Source: Flavobacterium sp. ASV13
GTDB taxonomy: Bacteria > Bacteroidota > Bacteroidia > Flavobacteriales > Flavobacteriaceae
Length of the DNA: 64,000 nt
Reading direction: 5' to 3'
NCBI RefSeq assembly: GCF_000745775.1
Contig: NZ_JQJY01000003.1
Coordinates: 496,001-560,000, forward strand
Of the stretch, positions 17,277 to 25,239 are shown piece after piece (positions within the stretch are counted from its first letter, which is position 1; each line of letters starts with the position of its first letter). A model generated the notes under the pieces. It did not search any database, was not told the origin of the DNA, and was given only the letters and a program-made list of their open reading frames with translations. Both the position numbers and the translations under genes were made by a program.

Positions 17277-18695
17277 ATGAAAATTGAACAAATTTACACC
17301 GGATGCCTAGCGCAAGGTGCGTACTATATTACTTCAAATGGCGAAGCGGCCATTATTGATCCGCTTAGAGAAACACAGCCTTATTTAGATCGTTTGGAAC
17401 GTGACGAAGTAAAGCTGAAATATATTTTTGAAACGCATTTTCACGCCGATTTCGTTTCTGGACATGTTGATTTGAGCAAAGAAACCGGAGCGCCAATTGT
17501 TTACGGACCAAACGCTGCCTGCGAATTCGACTGCATTTCTGCAAAAGACGGACAAGAATTTAAACTTGGAAAAGTTACCATAAAAGTTTTGCACACACCT
17601 GGACACACTATGGAAAGCACGACTTTTTTGTTAATTGACGAAAACGGAAAAGATCATGCGATTTTCTCTGGCGATACTTTATTCATCGGTGATGTTGGCC
17701 GTCCGGATTTAGCTCAGAAAGCTGCGGGAATGACTCAAGACCAGTTAGCTGGAATTTTATTTCATTCGTTGAGAGATAAAATCATGACTTTGGCTGATGA
17801 TGTAATCGTTTATCCTGCGCACGGTGCCGGAAGCGCTTGCGGAAAAAACATGAGCAAAGAAACGGTTTCGACTATTGGCAACCAAAAAGCGACGAATTAT
17901 GCTTTGCGCGCTAATATGACCGAAGAAGAATTCATCAAAGAAGTAACTGACGGATTATTGCCTCCTCCAGCCTATTTTAGCATGAATGTGGCCATGAACA
18001 AACAAGGCTACGAAAGCTTTGAAACGGTTTTACACAACGGAATGAAAGCGATAAAAGCAGCAGATTTTGAAGTGATTGCTGAAGAAACCGGAGCACTGAT
18101 TTTAGATACAAGAAGCGCTGCCGATTTTAGTAAAGGTTTTATTCCACAATCTATAAATATCGGAATCAATGGCGATTTTGCTCCGTGGGTTGGTACTTTA
18201 ATTGCTAATGTTAAACAACCTATTGTTTTGGTTACTACAGTTGGAATGGAAGAAGAAACCGTAACGCGTTTAAGTCGTGTAGGTTTTGATACCATTATCG
18301 GACATTTAGAAGGTGGTTTTGAAGCGTGGCAAAAAGCGGGTTTCGAAACAGATTCTGTAAACCGAATTACAGCTGAGCAATTTGCAAATGAAGTAGACAT
18401 TCAAAAAGACAAAATAATCGACATTCGTAAAGAAACAGAATACGAAGCTGAACATATTGAAGATGCGTACAGCAAACCGTTAGCCTATATTAATGACTGG
18501 GTAAAAGACATCAACCCAAATGAACATTTTTATTTGCATTGTGCAGGTGGCTACAGAAGCATGATTGCCGCTTCGATTTTACAAGCGAGAGGTTTCAGAA
18601 ATTTCTCTGAAGTGGAAGGCGGTTTTGGAGCGATTTCAAAAACAAATATCCCAAAATCAGATTTTGTTTGTCAAAGTAAAACATTAAAAGCATAA
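17277..18695 (+). CDS. CstB-like persulfide dioxygenase with pseudo-rhodanese and rhodanese domains
   Basis: 472 residues. Residues 1-250: metallo-beta-lactamase fold with THFHADF (His54, His56, Asp58), HTPGHT and SGDTLFIGDVGRPDL, typical of persulfide dioxygenases. Residues about 265-360: a rhodanese fold whose catalytic loop has no Cys (VLVTTVGMEE). Residues about 370-465: a rhodanese with active Cys422 in HCAGGYRS. This three-part order is that of staphylococcal CstB, which converts persulfides and sulfite to thiosulfate. The usual His after Asp58 is Phe59, consistent with a mononuclear-iron site. The ATG at 17277 is chosen because the promoter box overlaps the upstream GTG. Thiosulfate produced could be moved by the YeeE/YedE pair that follows. 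Confidence 0.92.
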   Translation: MKIEQIYTGCLAQGAYYITSNGEAAIIDPLRETQPYLDRLERDEVKLKYIFETHFHADFVSGHVDLSKETGAPIVYGPNAACEFDCISAKDGQEFKLGKVTIKVLHTPGHTMESTTFLLIDENGKDHAIFSGDTLFIGDVGRPDLAQKAAGMTQDQLAGILFHSLRDKIMTLADDVIVYPAHGAGSACGKNMSKETVSTIGNQKATNYALRANMTEEEFIKEVTDGLLPPPAYFSMNVAMNKQGYESFETVLHNGMKAIKAADFEVIAEETGALILDTRSAADFSKGFIPQSINIGINGDFAPWVGTLIANVKQPIVLVTTVGMEEETVTRLSRVGFDTIIGHLEGGFEAWQKAGFETDSVNRITAEQFANEVDIQKDKIIDIRKETEYEAEHIEDAYSKPLAYINDWVKDINPNEHFYLHCAGGYRSMIAASILQARGFRNFSEVEGGFGAISKTNIPKSDFVCQSKTLKA

Positions 18696-18705
18696 TTTTT
18701 TCACC

Positions 18706-18815
18706 ATTAAGATATTAAGAAAATTAAGTTGCAATGCTTAATTTTCCTTAACCTTCTTTGAAAAGTTTCATTAAGTCAGATTGGCTTAATTTCCTTAATA
18801 TCTTAATGGTTAAAA
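18706..18815. repeat. Long inverted repeat between CstB-like and YeeE/YedE genes
   Basis: Left arm caccattaagatattaag (18702-18730 region) pairs with cttaatatcttaatggtta (18792-18813), with nested pairs of gcttaattttccttaa inside. Units of 7-9 bases (attaag) make up both arms. No T run, so an mRNA hairpin inside a transcript is the likelier role. Confidence 0.7.
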
Positions 18816-18836
18816 CCAAAACATCTAATTTGAATT

Positions 18837-19406
18837 ATGAGTATATTAGAAATTATAAGAGAACCATGGCCTTGGTATGTTGCAGGTCCGTTGATTGGAT
18901 TAACTGTTCCAATTTTATTAATTATCGGAAATAAATCTTTCGGTATTAGTTCGTCGTTGCGTCATATTTGTGCAATGTGCATTCCTTCTAATATTCCGTT
19001 TTTTAAATACGACTGGAAAAAAGAAAGCTGGAATTTATTTTTCGTTCTCGGAATATTTCTTGGCGGTGCTATTGCAGCCTATTTTCTATCTAATCCAAAT
19101 GCAGTTGTAATTACTCCGGAACTTTCTGAACAATTATCAGGTTACGGAATCACAGATCATACAGGGCTTGTTCCGGCACAATTATTTTCGTGGGAAAGCT
19201 TATTAACACTTCGCGGATTTATCATGATTGTTGTGGGTGGATTTTTAGTTGGCTTCGGAACGCGTTATGCCGGCGGATGCACAAGCGGACATGCGATTAT
19301 GGGATTATCAAATTTACAATGGCCTTCATTAGTAGCTACAATCTGTTTTATGATTGGTGGTTTTGTAATGGCACTTTTGATTTTACCTTATATTCTTTCA
19401 CTTTAA
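18837..19406 (+). CDS. YeeE/YedE-family (thiosulfate) transporter half
   Basis: 189-residue membrane protein with four to five hydrophobic segments. The family motif GFGTRYAGGCTSGHAIMG (about 137-154) contains the conserved Cys that in YeeE/TsuA hands thiosulfate through the pore. A second Cys pair, ICAMCIPSNIPFFKY, lies at about 43-57. The full-length bacterial YeeE has two such halves; here the second half is the next gene. Inner membrane. Direction (uptake or release) cannot be decided. The repeat hairpin upstream and lack of a clear promoter suggest transcription from the CstB-like gene promoter. Confidence 0.92.
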   Translation: MSILEIIREPWPWYVAGPLIGLTVPILLIIGNKSFGISSSLRHICAMCIPSNIPFFKYDWKKESWNLFFVLGIFLGGAIAAYFLSNPNAVVITPELSEQLSGYGITDHTGLVPAQLFSWESLLTLRGFIMIVVGGFLVGFGTRYAGGCTSGHAIMGLSNLQWPSLVATICFMIGGFVMALLILPYILSL

Positions 19407-19416
19407 AATTTCAAAA

Positions 19417-19896
19417 ATGAATAATTTAGAAAATAAAAATACAGACGGCGAAGGAATCAACGCAAGCCAGAAAAAAGAAAACACATTAGGAAACCTTAAA
19501 TATTTAATCGTTGGGATCTTTTTCGGAATTGTATTCGTAAAAGCTGAAATCATTAGCTGGTTTCGTATTCAGGAAATGTTTCATTTGCAATCTTTCTTTA
19601 TGTATGGCGTAATCGGAAGTGCGGTTGCTGTTGGTGTAATTTCGGTATTTCTGATTAAAAAGTTCAACATCAAAACGCTTCAAGGCGAAAAAATCGAAAT
19701 TCAGCCAAAGACTTTCAACAAAGGTCAAATCTATGGCGGTTTAATGTTTGGTTTTGGATGGGCGATTACTGGAGCTTGTCCGGGTCCGCTTTTTGCTCAA
19801 ATTGGAACTGGAGCGACTGTAATAGTTGTTACTTTAGTAAGTGCAATTGCAGGAACATGGGTTTATGGTTTGATTAAAGACAAACTTCCTCATTAA
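19417..19896 (+). CDS. YeeE/YedE-family second half (DUF6691-type)
   Basis: 159 residues, with four hydrophobic segments after a polar N-terminus of about 25 residues. The conserved half-transporter motif is FGFGWAITGACPGPLFAQIG (about 113-131), with the Cys in GACPGP. It starts ten bases after the first half and is followed by a strong terminator, so the two form a heteromeric or tandem pair. In the family the two Cys-bearing motifs together pass thiosulfate-like anions. The operon order CstB-like, half 1, half 2 supports a role in sulfur-anion handling. Confidence 0.9.
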   Translation: MNNLENKNTDGEGINASQKKENTLGNLKYLIVGIFFGIVFVKAEIISWFRIQEMFHLQSFFMYGVIGSAVAVGVISVFLIKKFNIKTLQGEKIEIQPKTFNKGQIYGGLMFGFGWAITGACPGPLFAQIGTGATVIVVTLVSAIAGTWVYGLIKDKLPH

Positions 19897-19924
19897 TATT
19901 ATACCTTATTATATAGAGTATATC

Positions 19925-19962
19925 AAACCCGACAGTTTTAGAAAAATTGTCGGGTTTTCTCT
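19925..19962 (+). terminator. Terminator of the CstB-like/YeeE operon
   Basis: Stem aaacccgaca / tgtcgggttt of ten pairs followed by t-rich sequence. Confidence 0.85.
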
Positions 19963-19968
19963 TTCTTG

Positions 19969-20095
19969 CGCTCGCGTGAGGGATAGAGCTAAGCTACCGA
20001 AGTAGCAGCGAAAGCCCGACAGTATTTAAGAAAAGGCCACATGAACGCAAAGTATAGTAGGCCTTTTTTTAAATACTGGCACGCCCTGATGATCA
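19969..20095. repeat. Dispersed palindromic element, diverged copy
   Basis: Starts with gcgctcgcgtgagggatag and ends with ggcacgccc, the inverted ends of the elements at 12663 and 30872. The interior differs: cagtatttaagaaaaggcc (from 20030) pairs with ggcctttttttaaatactg with a single mismatch over 19 bases. Confidence 0.7.
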
Positions 20096-20289
20096 AAATT
20101 TACATTCTGTTAAAGCCAATTATTTTAAAGAACTAAAACTTAAACGTATCTTTATCAAAGCTTTAAAACATTTGAAGAAGATTTATTTGGAAGCTTCAAA
20201 AAATAAATAGTACTTTTATACTAATTATATAGGCTTTATCAAGTTATAATTTTTAGCGTTATTTCAATTAACAAAAAATTAACAAAACA

Positions 20290-20332
20290 TTTGTATATAC
20301 AACTATTAAAAGTTATACATTTGTATATACAA
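20290..20332 (+). promoter_or_regulatory. marR promoter with two overlapping operators
   Basis: Two copies of the perfect palindrome TTGTATATACAA (20291-20302 and 20321-20332) stand exactly 30 bases apart. A -33 TTTG (20290-20293) and a -7 box TACATTTG (20316-20323), 22 bases apart, each overlap one copy. Binding by the downstream MarR protein would block RNA polymerase. Confidence 0.85.
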
Positions 20333-20349
20333 ATTATACACTTACGACT

Positions 20350-20811
20350 ATGACAATTGAAGAGGTTATTAAGAGTACAGTTAAGATGGATAATGCGAAA
20401 AAAGTTATTCTGAATATCATGTACACACAGAATGTGATTCAGGATCATTTCAACGAGTTGATAAAACCGTATGACTTGTCTGGAGAACAATATAATGTAC
20501 TGCGTATATTAAGAGGACAAAAAGGAAATCCTGCTAATATGTGCGTGATACAAGAACGTATGTTAGCTAAAACGAGTAATACAACCCGATTAGTTGATAA
20601 ATTATTGCTGAAAGAATTCGTAACAAGAAATGTTTGTCCGGATAATCGACGCAAAATTGAGGTTTTGATTACTCAGAAAGGATTAGATGTTTTAAAAGAA
20701 TTAGACCCGAAGGTAGATGAGCACGAGCGCGTATTTGCCCAGAATATAAGCCCAGAAGAATTAGAATTATTAAATCAGTTATTAGAAAAATACCGAACCC
20801 AACAAAATTAA
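20350..20811 (+). CDS. MarR-family transcriptional regulator
   Basis: 153 residues with the MarR winged-helix fold. Helix 1 dimer segment at the N-terminus, then LSGEQYNVLRILRGQ (about 41-55), the recognition helix in MLAKTSNTTRLVDKLLLKEFV and the wing VTRNVCPDNRRKIEVLITQKG with the family DxR pattern. Two Cys (C64 area in NMCVIQ and NVCPDNRR) could sense oxidants or electrophiles, as in OhrR-type members, but this is inference. The start is preceded by paired palindromic operators, indicating autoregulation. The nitroreductase gene starts four bases after the stop, so it is in the regulated operon, possibly with YceI. Confidence 0.93.
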   Translation: MTIEEVIKSTVKMDNAKKVILNIMYTQNVIQDHFNELIKPYDLSGEQYNVLRILRGQKGNPANMCVIQERMLAKTSNTTRLVDKLLLKEFVTRNVCPDNRRKIEVLITQKGLDVLKELDPKVDEHERVFAQNISPEELELLNQLLEKYRTQQN

Positions 20812-20815
20812 TATT

Positions 20816-21448
20816 ATGAGCACATTAGTAAACAATTTAAACTGGAGATACGCAACTAAGAAATATGATGCGACTAAAAAAGTATCTGCAGAAGATTTGA
20901 ATACATTAAAAGAAGCAGTTAGATTAGCAGCTTCTTCATACGGATTACAACCTTACAAAGTAATTATCGTTGAAAATCCAGAAATTAGAGAAAAATTAAA
21001 AGCTGCAGCTTGGGGTCAAACTCAACTTACAGATGCTTCTCAAATATTTGTATTTGCAAATGACTTAAACGCTGGACCAGAATCTGTGGCAGCTTACATT
21101 AAAAACATTAGCGAAACAAGAGGCGTTCCAACTGAAGCTTTAGGCGGATTTGCAGATATGATGAATGGTGTAATTTCGAACCTTTCGCAAGATGCTAAAA
21201 ATATCTGGACAGCAAAACAAACTTATATTGCTTTAGGAACTTTACTTGCTGCTGCAGCCGAATTAAAAATCGATGCAACTCCAATGGAAGGTTTCAATGC
21301 AGCACAATTCAATGAAATCTTAGGTTTCGATAAATTAGGCTTAAATGCTTCTGTTATCGCTGCTGTAGGTTACAGACATGATGAGGACGACGCTCAGCAT
21401 TACAAAAAAGTTAGAAAATCTCACGAAGAATTATTTATCACTCTATAA
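20816..21448 (+). CDS. Nitroreductase-family FMN-dependent NAD(P)H oxidoreductase
   Basis: 210 residues of the nitroreductase fold. The N-terminal RYATKKYDATKKVSAEDL and SSYGLQPYKVIIVENPEIREKL match the conserved Arg/Ser region that binds FMN, and TPMEGFNAAQFNEILG plus VIAAVGYRHDEDD mark the C-terminal half, as in NfsB-like and DrgA-like enzymes. Reduces quinones or nitro compounds with NAD(P)H in the cytoplasm. MarR-nitroreductase-YceI is a frequent gene order for response to quinone or oxidative stress. Expression is presumably released from MarR by the inducer. Confidence 0.93.
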   Translation: MSTLVNNLNWRYATKKYDATKKVSAEDLNTLKEAVRLAASSYGLQPYKVIIVENPEIREKLKAAAWGQTQLTDASQIFVFANDLNAGPESVAAYIKNISETRGVPTEALGGFADMMNGVISNLSQDAKNIWTAKQTYIALGTLLAAAAELKIDATPMEGFNAAQFNEILGFDKLGLNASVIAAVGYRHDEDDAQHYKKVRKSHEELFITL

Positions 21449-21478
21449 TTATTATTAATCAAATTCAATTTTAACAAC

Positions 21479-22045
21479 ATGAAAAATTTAAAAACAATTG
21501 CAATAGCATTATTCGTAGCAGCGGCTAGTATTTCAGTAAATGCTCAAACTAAAAAAATCGACGTAAAAGCGTCTTCTATCAAATGGGTAGGTAAAAAAGT
21601 AACTGGAGAGCACTCTGGAACTGTAAACTTCAAAGAAGGAGCTGTAGTTTTCAAAGGAAAAAAATTAGTTGGTGGAAGCTTCACTGTTGATATGACTTCT
21701 TTAACTTCTACTGATTTAACTGGAGAATACCAAGGAAAATTAAACGGGCACTTAAAAGCTGACGATTTCTTCGGAACTGATAAATTCCCAACTTCAAAAT
21801 TAGTTTTCAAAACTATCGGTGCTAAAGCAACTGACGTTTATACTGTAACTGCTGATTTAACTATCAAAGGAATCACTAAACCAGTAACTTTTGACATCAC
21901 AGTAAAAGGAAACACTGCTACAACTGCTTTCAAAGTTGACAGAACTAAATATGACATTAAATACGGATCAGGAAGTTTCTTCGAAGGTTTAGGAGACAAA
22001 ACTATCAATGACGAATTTGAATTAACTGTAGCTTTAAAATTCTAA
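21479..22045 (+). CDS. YceI-family periplasmic lipid-binding protein
   Basis: 188 residues with a signal peptide (MKNLKTIAIALFVAAASISVNAQ). The remainder is a lipocalin-like beta-barrel of the YceI family: SSIKWVGKKVTGEHSGTVNFKEG, the central LNGHLKADDFFGTDKFPTSKLVF and the C-terminal DDEFELTVALKF-type strand. Members bind isoprenoid lipids such as polyprenols or quinones. Length matches the family. It follows the nitroreductase gene by 30 bases and ends at a terminator, so it is the last gene of the MarR operon. The codon use is strikingly uniform (aaa, act, gga), as in highly expressed genes. Confidence 0.94.
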   Translation: MKNLKTIAIALFVAAASISVNAQTKKIDVKASSIKWVGKKVTGEHSGTVNFKEGAVVFKGKKLVGGSFTVDMTSLTSTDLTGEYQGKLNGHLKADDFFGTDKFPTSKLVFKTIGAKATDVYTVTADLTIKGITKPVTFDITVKGNTATTAFKVDRTKYDIKYGSGSFFEGLGDKTINDEFELTVALKF

Positions 22046-22079
22046 TTTTAAGACTTACTAATTCATACATAAAAAGTAA

Positions 22080-22110
22080 CCCCAATAGTTGATTCTATTG
22101 GGGTTTTCTT
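22080..22110 (+). terminator. Terminator of the marR-nitroreductase-yceI operon
   Basis: Stem ccccaatag / ctattgggg followed by ttttctttt. Confidence 0.85.
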
Positions 22111-22249
22111 TTATAATCAGTTTTCAAAAAGATAACGTTCTTAATATTAAAATAACGCTTTCATAATAACTATAGCCGAATTGATTAACATTCGGGCTCT
22201 AATTTTGAAGAAATTAAAAAATCAAAAACTAGAAATTAAAATTATAGTT

Positions 22250-23533
22250 ATGAAAACAAAACTACAAATTGCTGCTCTTACCCTTTTGAGCACTTTTTTT
22301 CTTCAAGCACAACAACAAACAAAAGGAATTATTGGAACAACAAACTGGATGAACAACTGGACCAATTTTAAACCTGCTGCCAACGAATATAACGAAGCTA
22401 CAAATATAATTGCCGGAACAATAGACAAAGATTTAAAATTACTGAAACGCAACACTTATCAATTAGTTGGCGTTGTTTATGTTACTAACAATGCAACGCT
22501 AAGCATCGAACCTGGAACAGTAATTCGTGGAGATGATAAAACTTGCGGAACATTGGTTATTACAAACGGAGCAAAAATTATAGCTGATGGTTTAGAAACT
22601 GATCCGATTGTTTTTACATCAAATAAAGAAAAAACCGAAAGAAAACCAGGAGACTGGGGCGGTATTATAATTTTAGGAAAAGCTCCAATTAATACTTTAG
22701 GAGGACTTCATACTTTACCTTTTGATCTTGAACCACTATTAAATCATTACGGAGGACAAGATGCAGAAGATAATTCGGGAGTTTTAAAATATGTACGAAT
22801 TGAATATGCCGGAAGAAAATTAAGTTCATTGAAAGAGCTAAACGGACTTTCATTGGCTGGTGTTGGAAGAAAAACGGTTTTAAACAATATCCAAATTAGT
22901 TTTTCAAATGATGACTCTTTTGAATGCTACGGTGGCGACTTAAATATGAGTAATTTAGTTTCATACCGAACTACAGATGATGATTTTGATTTTACTCAAG
23001 GTGCACAAATCAACATCAGTAACAGTATTGCTATTCGTCATCCATTTTCATCAGATATTTCAGGGTCAAGATGTTTTGAAGTTGATTCGTTTGACAAAAT
23101 TGGGAATACAGATATGAGTAAAAAAATGACAAAAATAAATGCTTCAAATATCACATTAATTAATTTGGAAGAAAACAATCAAGGATTAGTTCGTGAATCT
23201 GTTTATGTTAGAGAGGATACTTTCTTTAATTTATCAAATAGTATTATTTCTGGTTTTACTCCATTTGCTTTATTGGAAGGAAATATTGGAAATGGCGATG
23301 CCAATTTATCAAAACTAACTTTTAAAAACTTAATCGTAAACAATTGCAACGGCGGTATTACCAGTGAATCTTCATCAAGCAATTCTGCAATTGAAAATTT
23401 TTATAATAGCCAAAATTCAGGTATACAATACACCCAAATTAAAAACATAGAACTATTCACAACACCAAGCATTAAAGGAGGAAGTCCAGATTTTAGAGCA
23501 AACGTAAATAACACGCTGGCTATTGGAAACTAA
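22250..23533 (+). CDS. Secreted right-handed beta-helix-like protein
   Basis: 427 residues from the ATG at 22250, with a signal peptide ending near FLQAQ. The pattern VTNNATLSIEPGTVIRGDD, GTLVITNGAKIIADG and PIVFTSNKEK... GDWGGIIILG is the one seen in many secreted Bacteroidota proteins with parallel beta-helix repeats, usually without a known enzyme activity. Later turns repeat the N-x-N-I-x-I-S-N motif. I prefer the later ATG because the open frame to 22181 begins with basic, uncharged-tail sequence and no signal. Length is normal. No Por secretion tail is obvious at the C-terminus. Role unknown, outer surface or periplasm. Confidence 0.75.
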   Translation: MKTKLQIAALTLLSTFFLQAQQQTKGIIGTTNWMNNWTNFKPAANEYNEATNIIAGTIDKDLKLLKRNTYQLVGVVYVTNNATLSIEPGTVIRGDDKTCGTLVITNGAKIIADGLETDPIVFTSNKEKTERKPGDWGGIIILGKAPINTLGGLHTLPFDLEPLLNHYGGQDAEDNSGVLKYVRIEYAGRKLSSLKELNGLSLAGVGRKTVLNNIQISFSNDDSFECYGGDLNMSNLVSYRTTDDDFDFTQGAQINISNSIAIRHPFSSDISGSRCFEVDSFDKIGNTDMSKKMTKINASNITLINLEENNQGLVRESVYVREDTFFNLSNSIISGFTPFALLEGNIGNGDANLSKLTFKNLIVNNCNGGITSESSSSNSAIENFYNSQNSGIQYTQIKNIELFTTPSIKGGSPDFRANVNNTLAIGN

Positions 23534-23630
23534 GGGTTTAAAGCAATAATGAATTTTAAAATTTAACAAAATTCCAAAATTAGAAAAGATTTTTTTGAAA
23601 TTTTATGTCTTTTAATTCAAATTACCTTTA

Positions 23631-23638
23631 TATCTTTG
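23631..23638 (+). promoter_or_regulatory. -7 box of the trp operon
   Basis: TATCTTTG is a full match to TAnnTTTG. It lies 19 bases before the leader-peptide ATG, so the leader mRNA is short. A -33 TTG at normal distance is not clear. Confidence 0.7.
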
Positions 23639-23656
23639 TGAAATCAAAATAAGAAA

Positions 23657-23713
23657 ATGAAAACATTAATGAACAATACTTGGTGGTGGAAGAATTTACG
23701 TCAAACGTCGTGA
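23657..23713 (+). CDS. trpL: trp operon leader peptide with three Trp codons
   Basis: An 18-codon frame, MKTLMNNTWWWKNLRQTS, with three consecutive TGG codons (23681-23689). Such a cluster before a trp operon, close to the promoter and followed by a terminator, is the classic arrangement for attenuation: with charged tRNA-Trp the ribosome reads through and the terminator forms, with uncharged tRNA-Trp it stalls at the TGG codons. The gene is too short to be found by ordinary gene calling. The stop codon TGA lies in the segment gtcgtga that is complementary to part of the terminator (23764-23770). Confidence 0.9.
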   Translation: MKTLMNNTWWWKNLRQTS

Positions 23714-23770
23714 ACGAAGCTTCCTATGGTATTTTCAAAACTATAAATCTAAAAGGCTTGTCATCACGAC
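23707..23770 (+). promoter_or_regulatory. Possible competing pairing for the trp attenuator
   Basis: gtcgtga (23707-23713) is exactly complementary to tcacgac (23764-23770), which forms the loop and the start of the right arm of the terminator. Between them a weaker hairpin can form at 23725-23745 (tatggt / actata). Whether this 7-bp pairing works as antiterminator is inference; no longer alternative stem is evident by eye. Confidence 0.45.
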
Positions 23771-23784
23771 AAGCCTTTTTTTTT
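23751..23784 (+). terminator. trp attenuator (intrinsic terminator)
   Basis: Stem aaaaggcttgtc / gacaagcctttt of 12 pairs with a five-base loop, followed by nine T. It lies 37 bases after the leader-peptide stop and before trpE. Confidence 0.9.
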
Positions 23785-23833
23785 GGTCACAACTTTAGCA
23801 TAAAAAATATTAAAAACTAAAAAACAACATACT

Positions 23834-25234
23834 TTGAAACCTTTTATACTTAATACACATTACAAGCAAATTCTGGCAGACACGATTACGCCGGTAAGCA
23901 TCTATTTTAAAATAAGAGATAAATTTCCAAATAGTTTATTATTGGAAAGCAGTGATTATCATGGAAATGACAACAGTTTCTCGTACATCTGCTGCAACCC
24001 GATTGCAACGATTAAAATCGAAAACGAAGTAATTTCAAAAACTTTTCCTGATGGAACTTCGGAACAAATTAAAATTGATTCCAAGACAAATATTCCAGAA
24101 GTAATTCAGGATTTTTCAAATCAGTTTAAATCGGAGAAAAACGATTTTAAATTCATTAACAACGGATTATTCGGATACATTTCTTATGATGCTGTTCGTT
24201 ATTTTGAAAAAGTTTCGATTGCAAAAAAAGATGACGCAACTTCAATTCCGGATGTATTTTATGCAGTTTATCAAAATATCATTGCCATAAATCACTTCAA
24301 AAATGAAGCCTATATTTTCTGTCACAGCGTTGACGGAAGAAATAACATTTCTGAAATCGAACAATTGTTACAATCCAGAAATATTGCTTTATACAAATTC
24401 ACAAAAGAAGGCGAAGGTTTCTCTAACCTAACCGATGAAGAATTCAAGCACAATGTGGCTTTGGCAAAAAAACATTGTTTTAGAGGAGACGTTTTTCAAT
24501 TGGTTCTTTCACGTCGTTTTACGCAAGGATTCAAAGGTGACGAGTTCAATGTTTACAGAGCTTTAAGAAGTATTAATCCATCTCCATATTTATTCTTTTT
24601 TGATTATGGAGATTTCAAAATATTCGGTTCTTCGCCTGAAGCACAAATTATTGTAAAAAACAGAAAAGCCGAAATTCACCCCATCGCTGGAACTTTCAAA
24701 AGAACTGGAAACGACGAACGTGATGCGCTTTTGGCCAAAGAACTTTCTGAAGATAAAAAAGAAAATAGCGAACACGTAATGTTGGTTGATTTAGCACGAA
24801 ATGATTTAAGCCGAAACGGACACGATGTGAATGTTGAAAAATACAGAGAAGTTCAGTTTTTCTCTCACGTAATCCACTTAGTTTCAAAAGTGACAGGATA
24901 TTTACACGATAAAGCAACCACAATGCAGGTAGTTGCCGATACTTTTCCAGCTGGAACTTTGAGCGGTGCACCAAAACACAGAGCGATGCAGTTGATAGAA
25001 GATTACGAAAAAACAAATCGTAATTTCTACGGAGGAGCAATCGGTGTAATGGATTTTGACGGAAATTTTAATCACGCAATTATGATCCGAACTTTCCTTT
25101 CTAAAAATCACCAATTGCATTGTCAGGCCGGCGCCGGAATCGTAGCAAGTTCTGATGAAGAAAGCGAAATGCAGGAAGTTTATAACAAATTAAGAGCATT
25201 GAATACAGCACTTGAAATGGCAGAACAAATATAG
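23834..25234 (+). CDS. trpE: Anthranilate synthase component I
   Basis: 466-residue chorismate-using subunit that with TrpG makes anthranilate, the first step of tryptophan synthesis. The family's C-terminal catalytic domain has NPSPYLFFFDYGDFKIFGSSPE, HPIAGTFKRTGNDERD, DLARNDLSRNG and FPAGTLSGAPKHRAM. The start is a TTG at 23834 (MKPFILNTHYK), chosen because it is the only start in frame near the expected N-terminus; no ATG is available. An uncommon start here, downstream of an attenuator, may lower translation. First structural gene of the operon. Confidence 0.96.
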   Translation: MKPFILNTHYKQILADTITPVSIYFKIRDKFPNSLLLESSDYHGNDNSFSYICCNPIATIKIENEVISKTFPDGTSEQIKIDSKTNIPEVIQDFSNQFKSEKNDFKFINNGLFGYISYDAVRYFEKVSIAKKDDATSIPDVFYAVYQNIIAINHFKNEAYIFCHSVDGRNNISEIEQLLQSRNIALYKFTKEGEGFSNLTDEEFKHNVALAKKHCFRGDVFQLVLSRRFTQGFKGDEFNVYRALRSINPSPYLFFFDYGDFKIFGSSPEAQIIVKNRKAEIHPIAGTFKRTGNDERDALLAKELSEDKKENSEHVMLVDLARNDLSRNGHDVNVEKYREVQFFSHVIHLVSKVTGYLHDKATTMQVVADTFPAGTLSGAPKHRAMQLIEDYEKTNRNFYGGAIGVMDFDGNFNHAIMIRTFLSKNHQLHCQAGAGIVASSDEESEMQEVYNKLRALNTALEMAEQI

Positions 25235-25239
25235 TTTTC

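Larger units (their letters stand above)
19897..20285. other. Gene-free region after the sulfur operon
   Basis: Holds the operon terminator and the dispersed element at 19969. From 20100 to 20280 I see only AT-rich sequence and no convincing gene. The minus-strand open frame here covers the MarR operator and the start of marR and is rejected. Confidence 0.6.

Noticed and set aside
20239..20490. Minus-strand 83-residue frame over the marR operator
   Set aside because: Overlaps the start of marR and its operators; Cys/Ile-rich translation typical of antisense AT-rich DNA.
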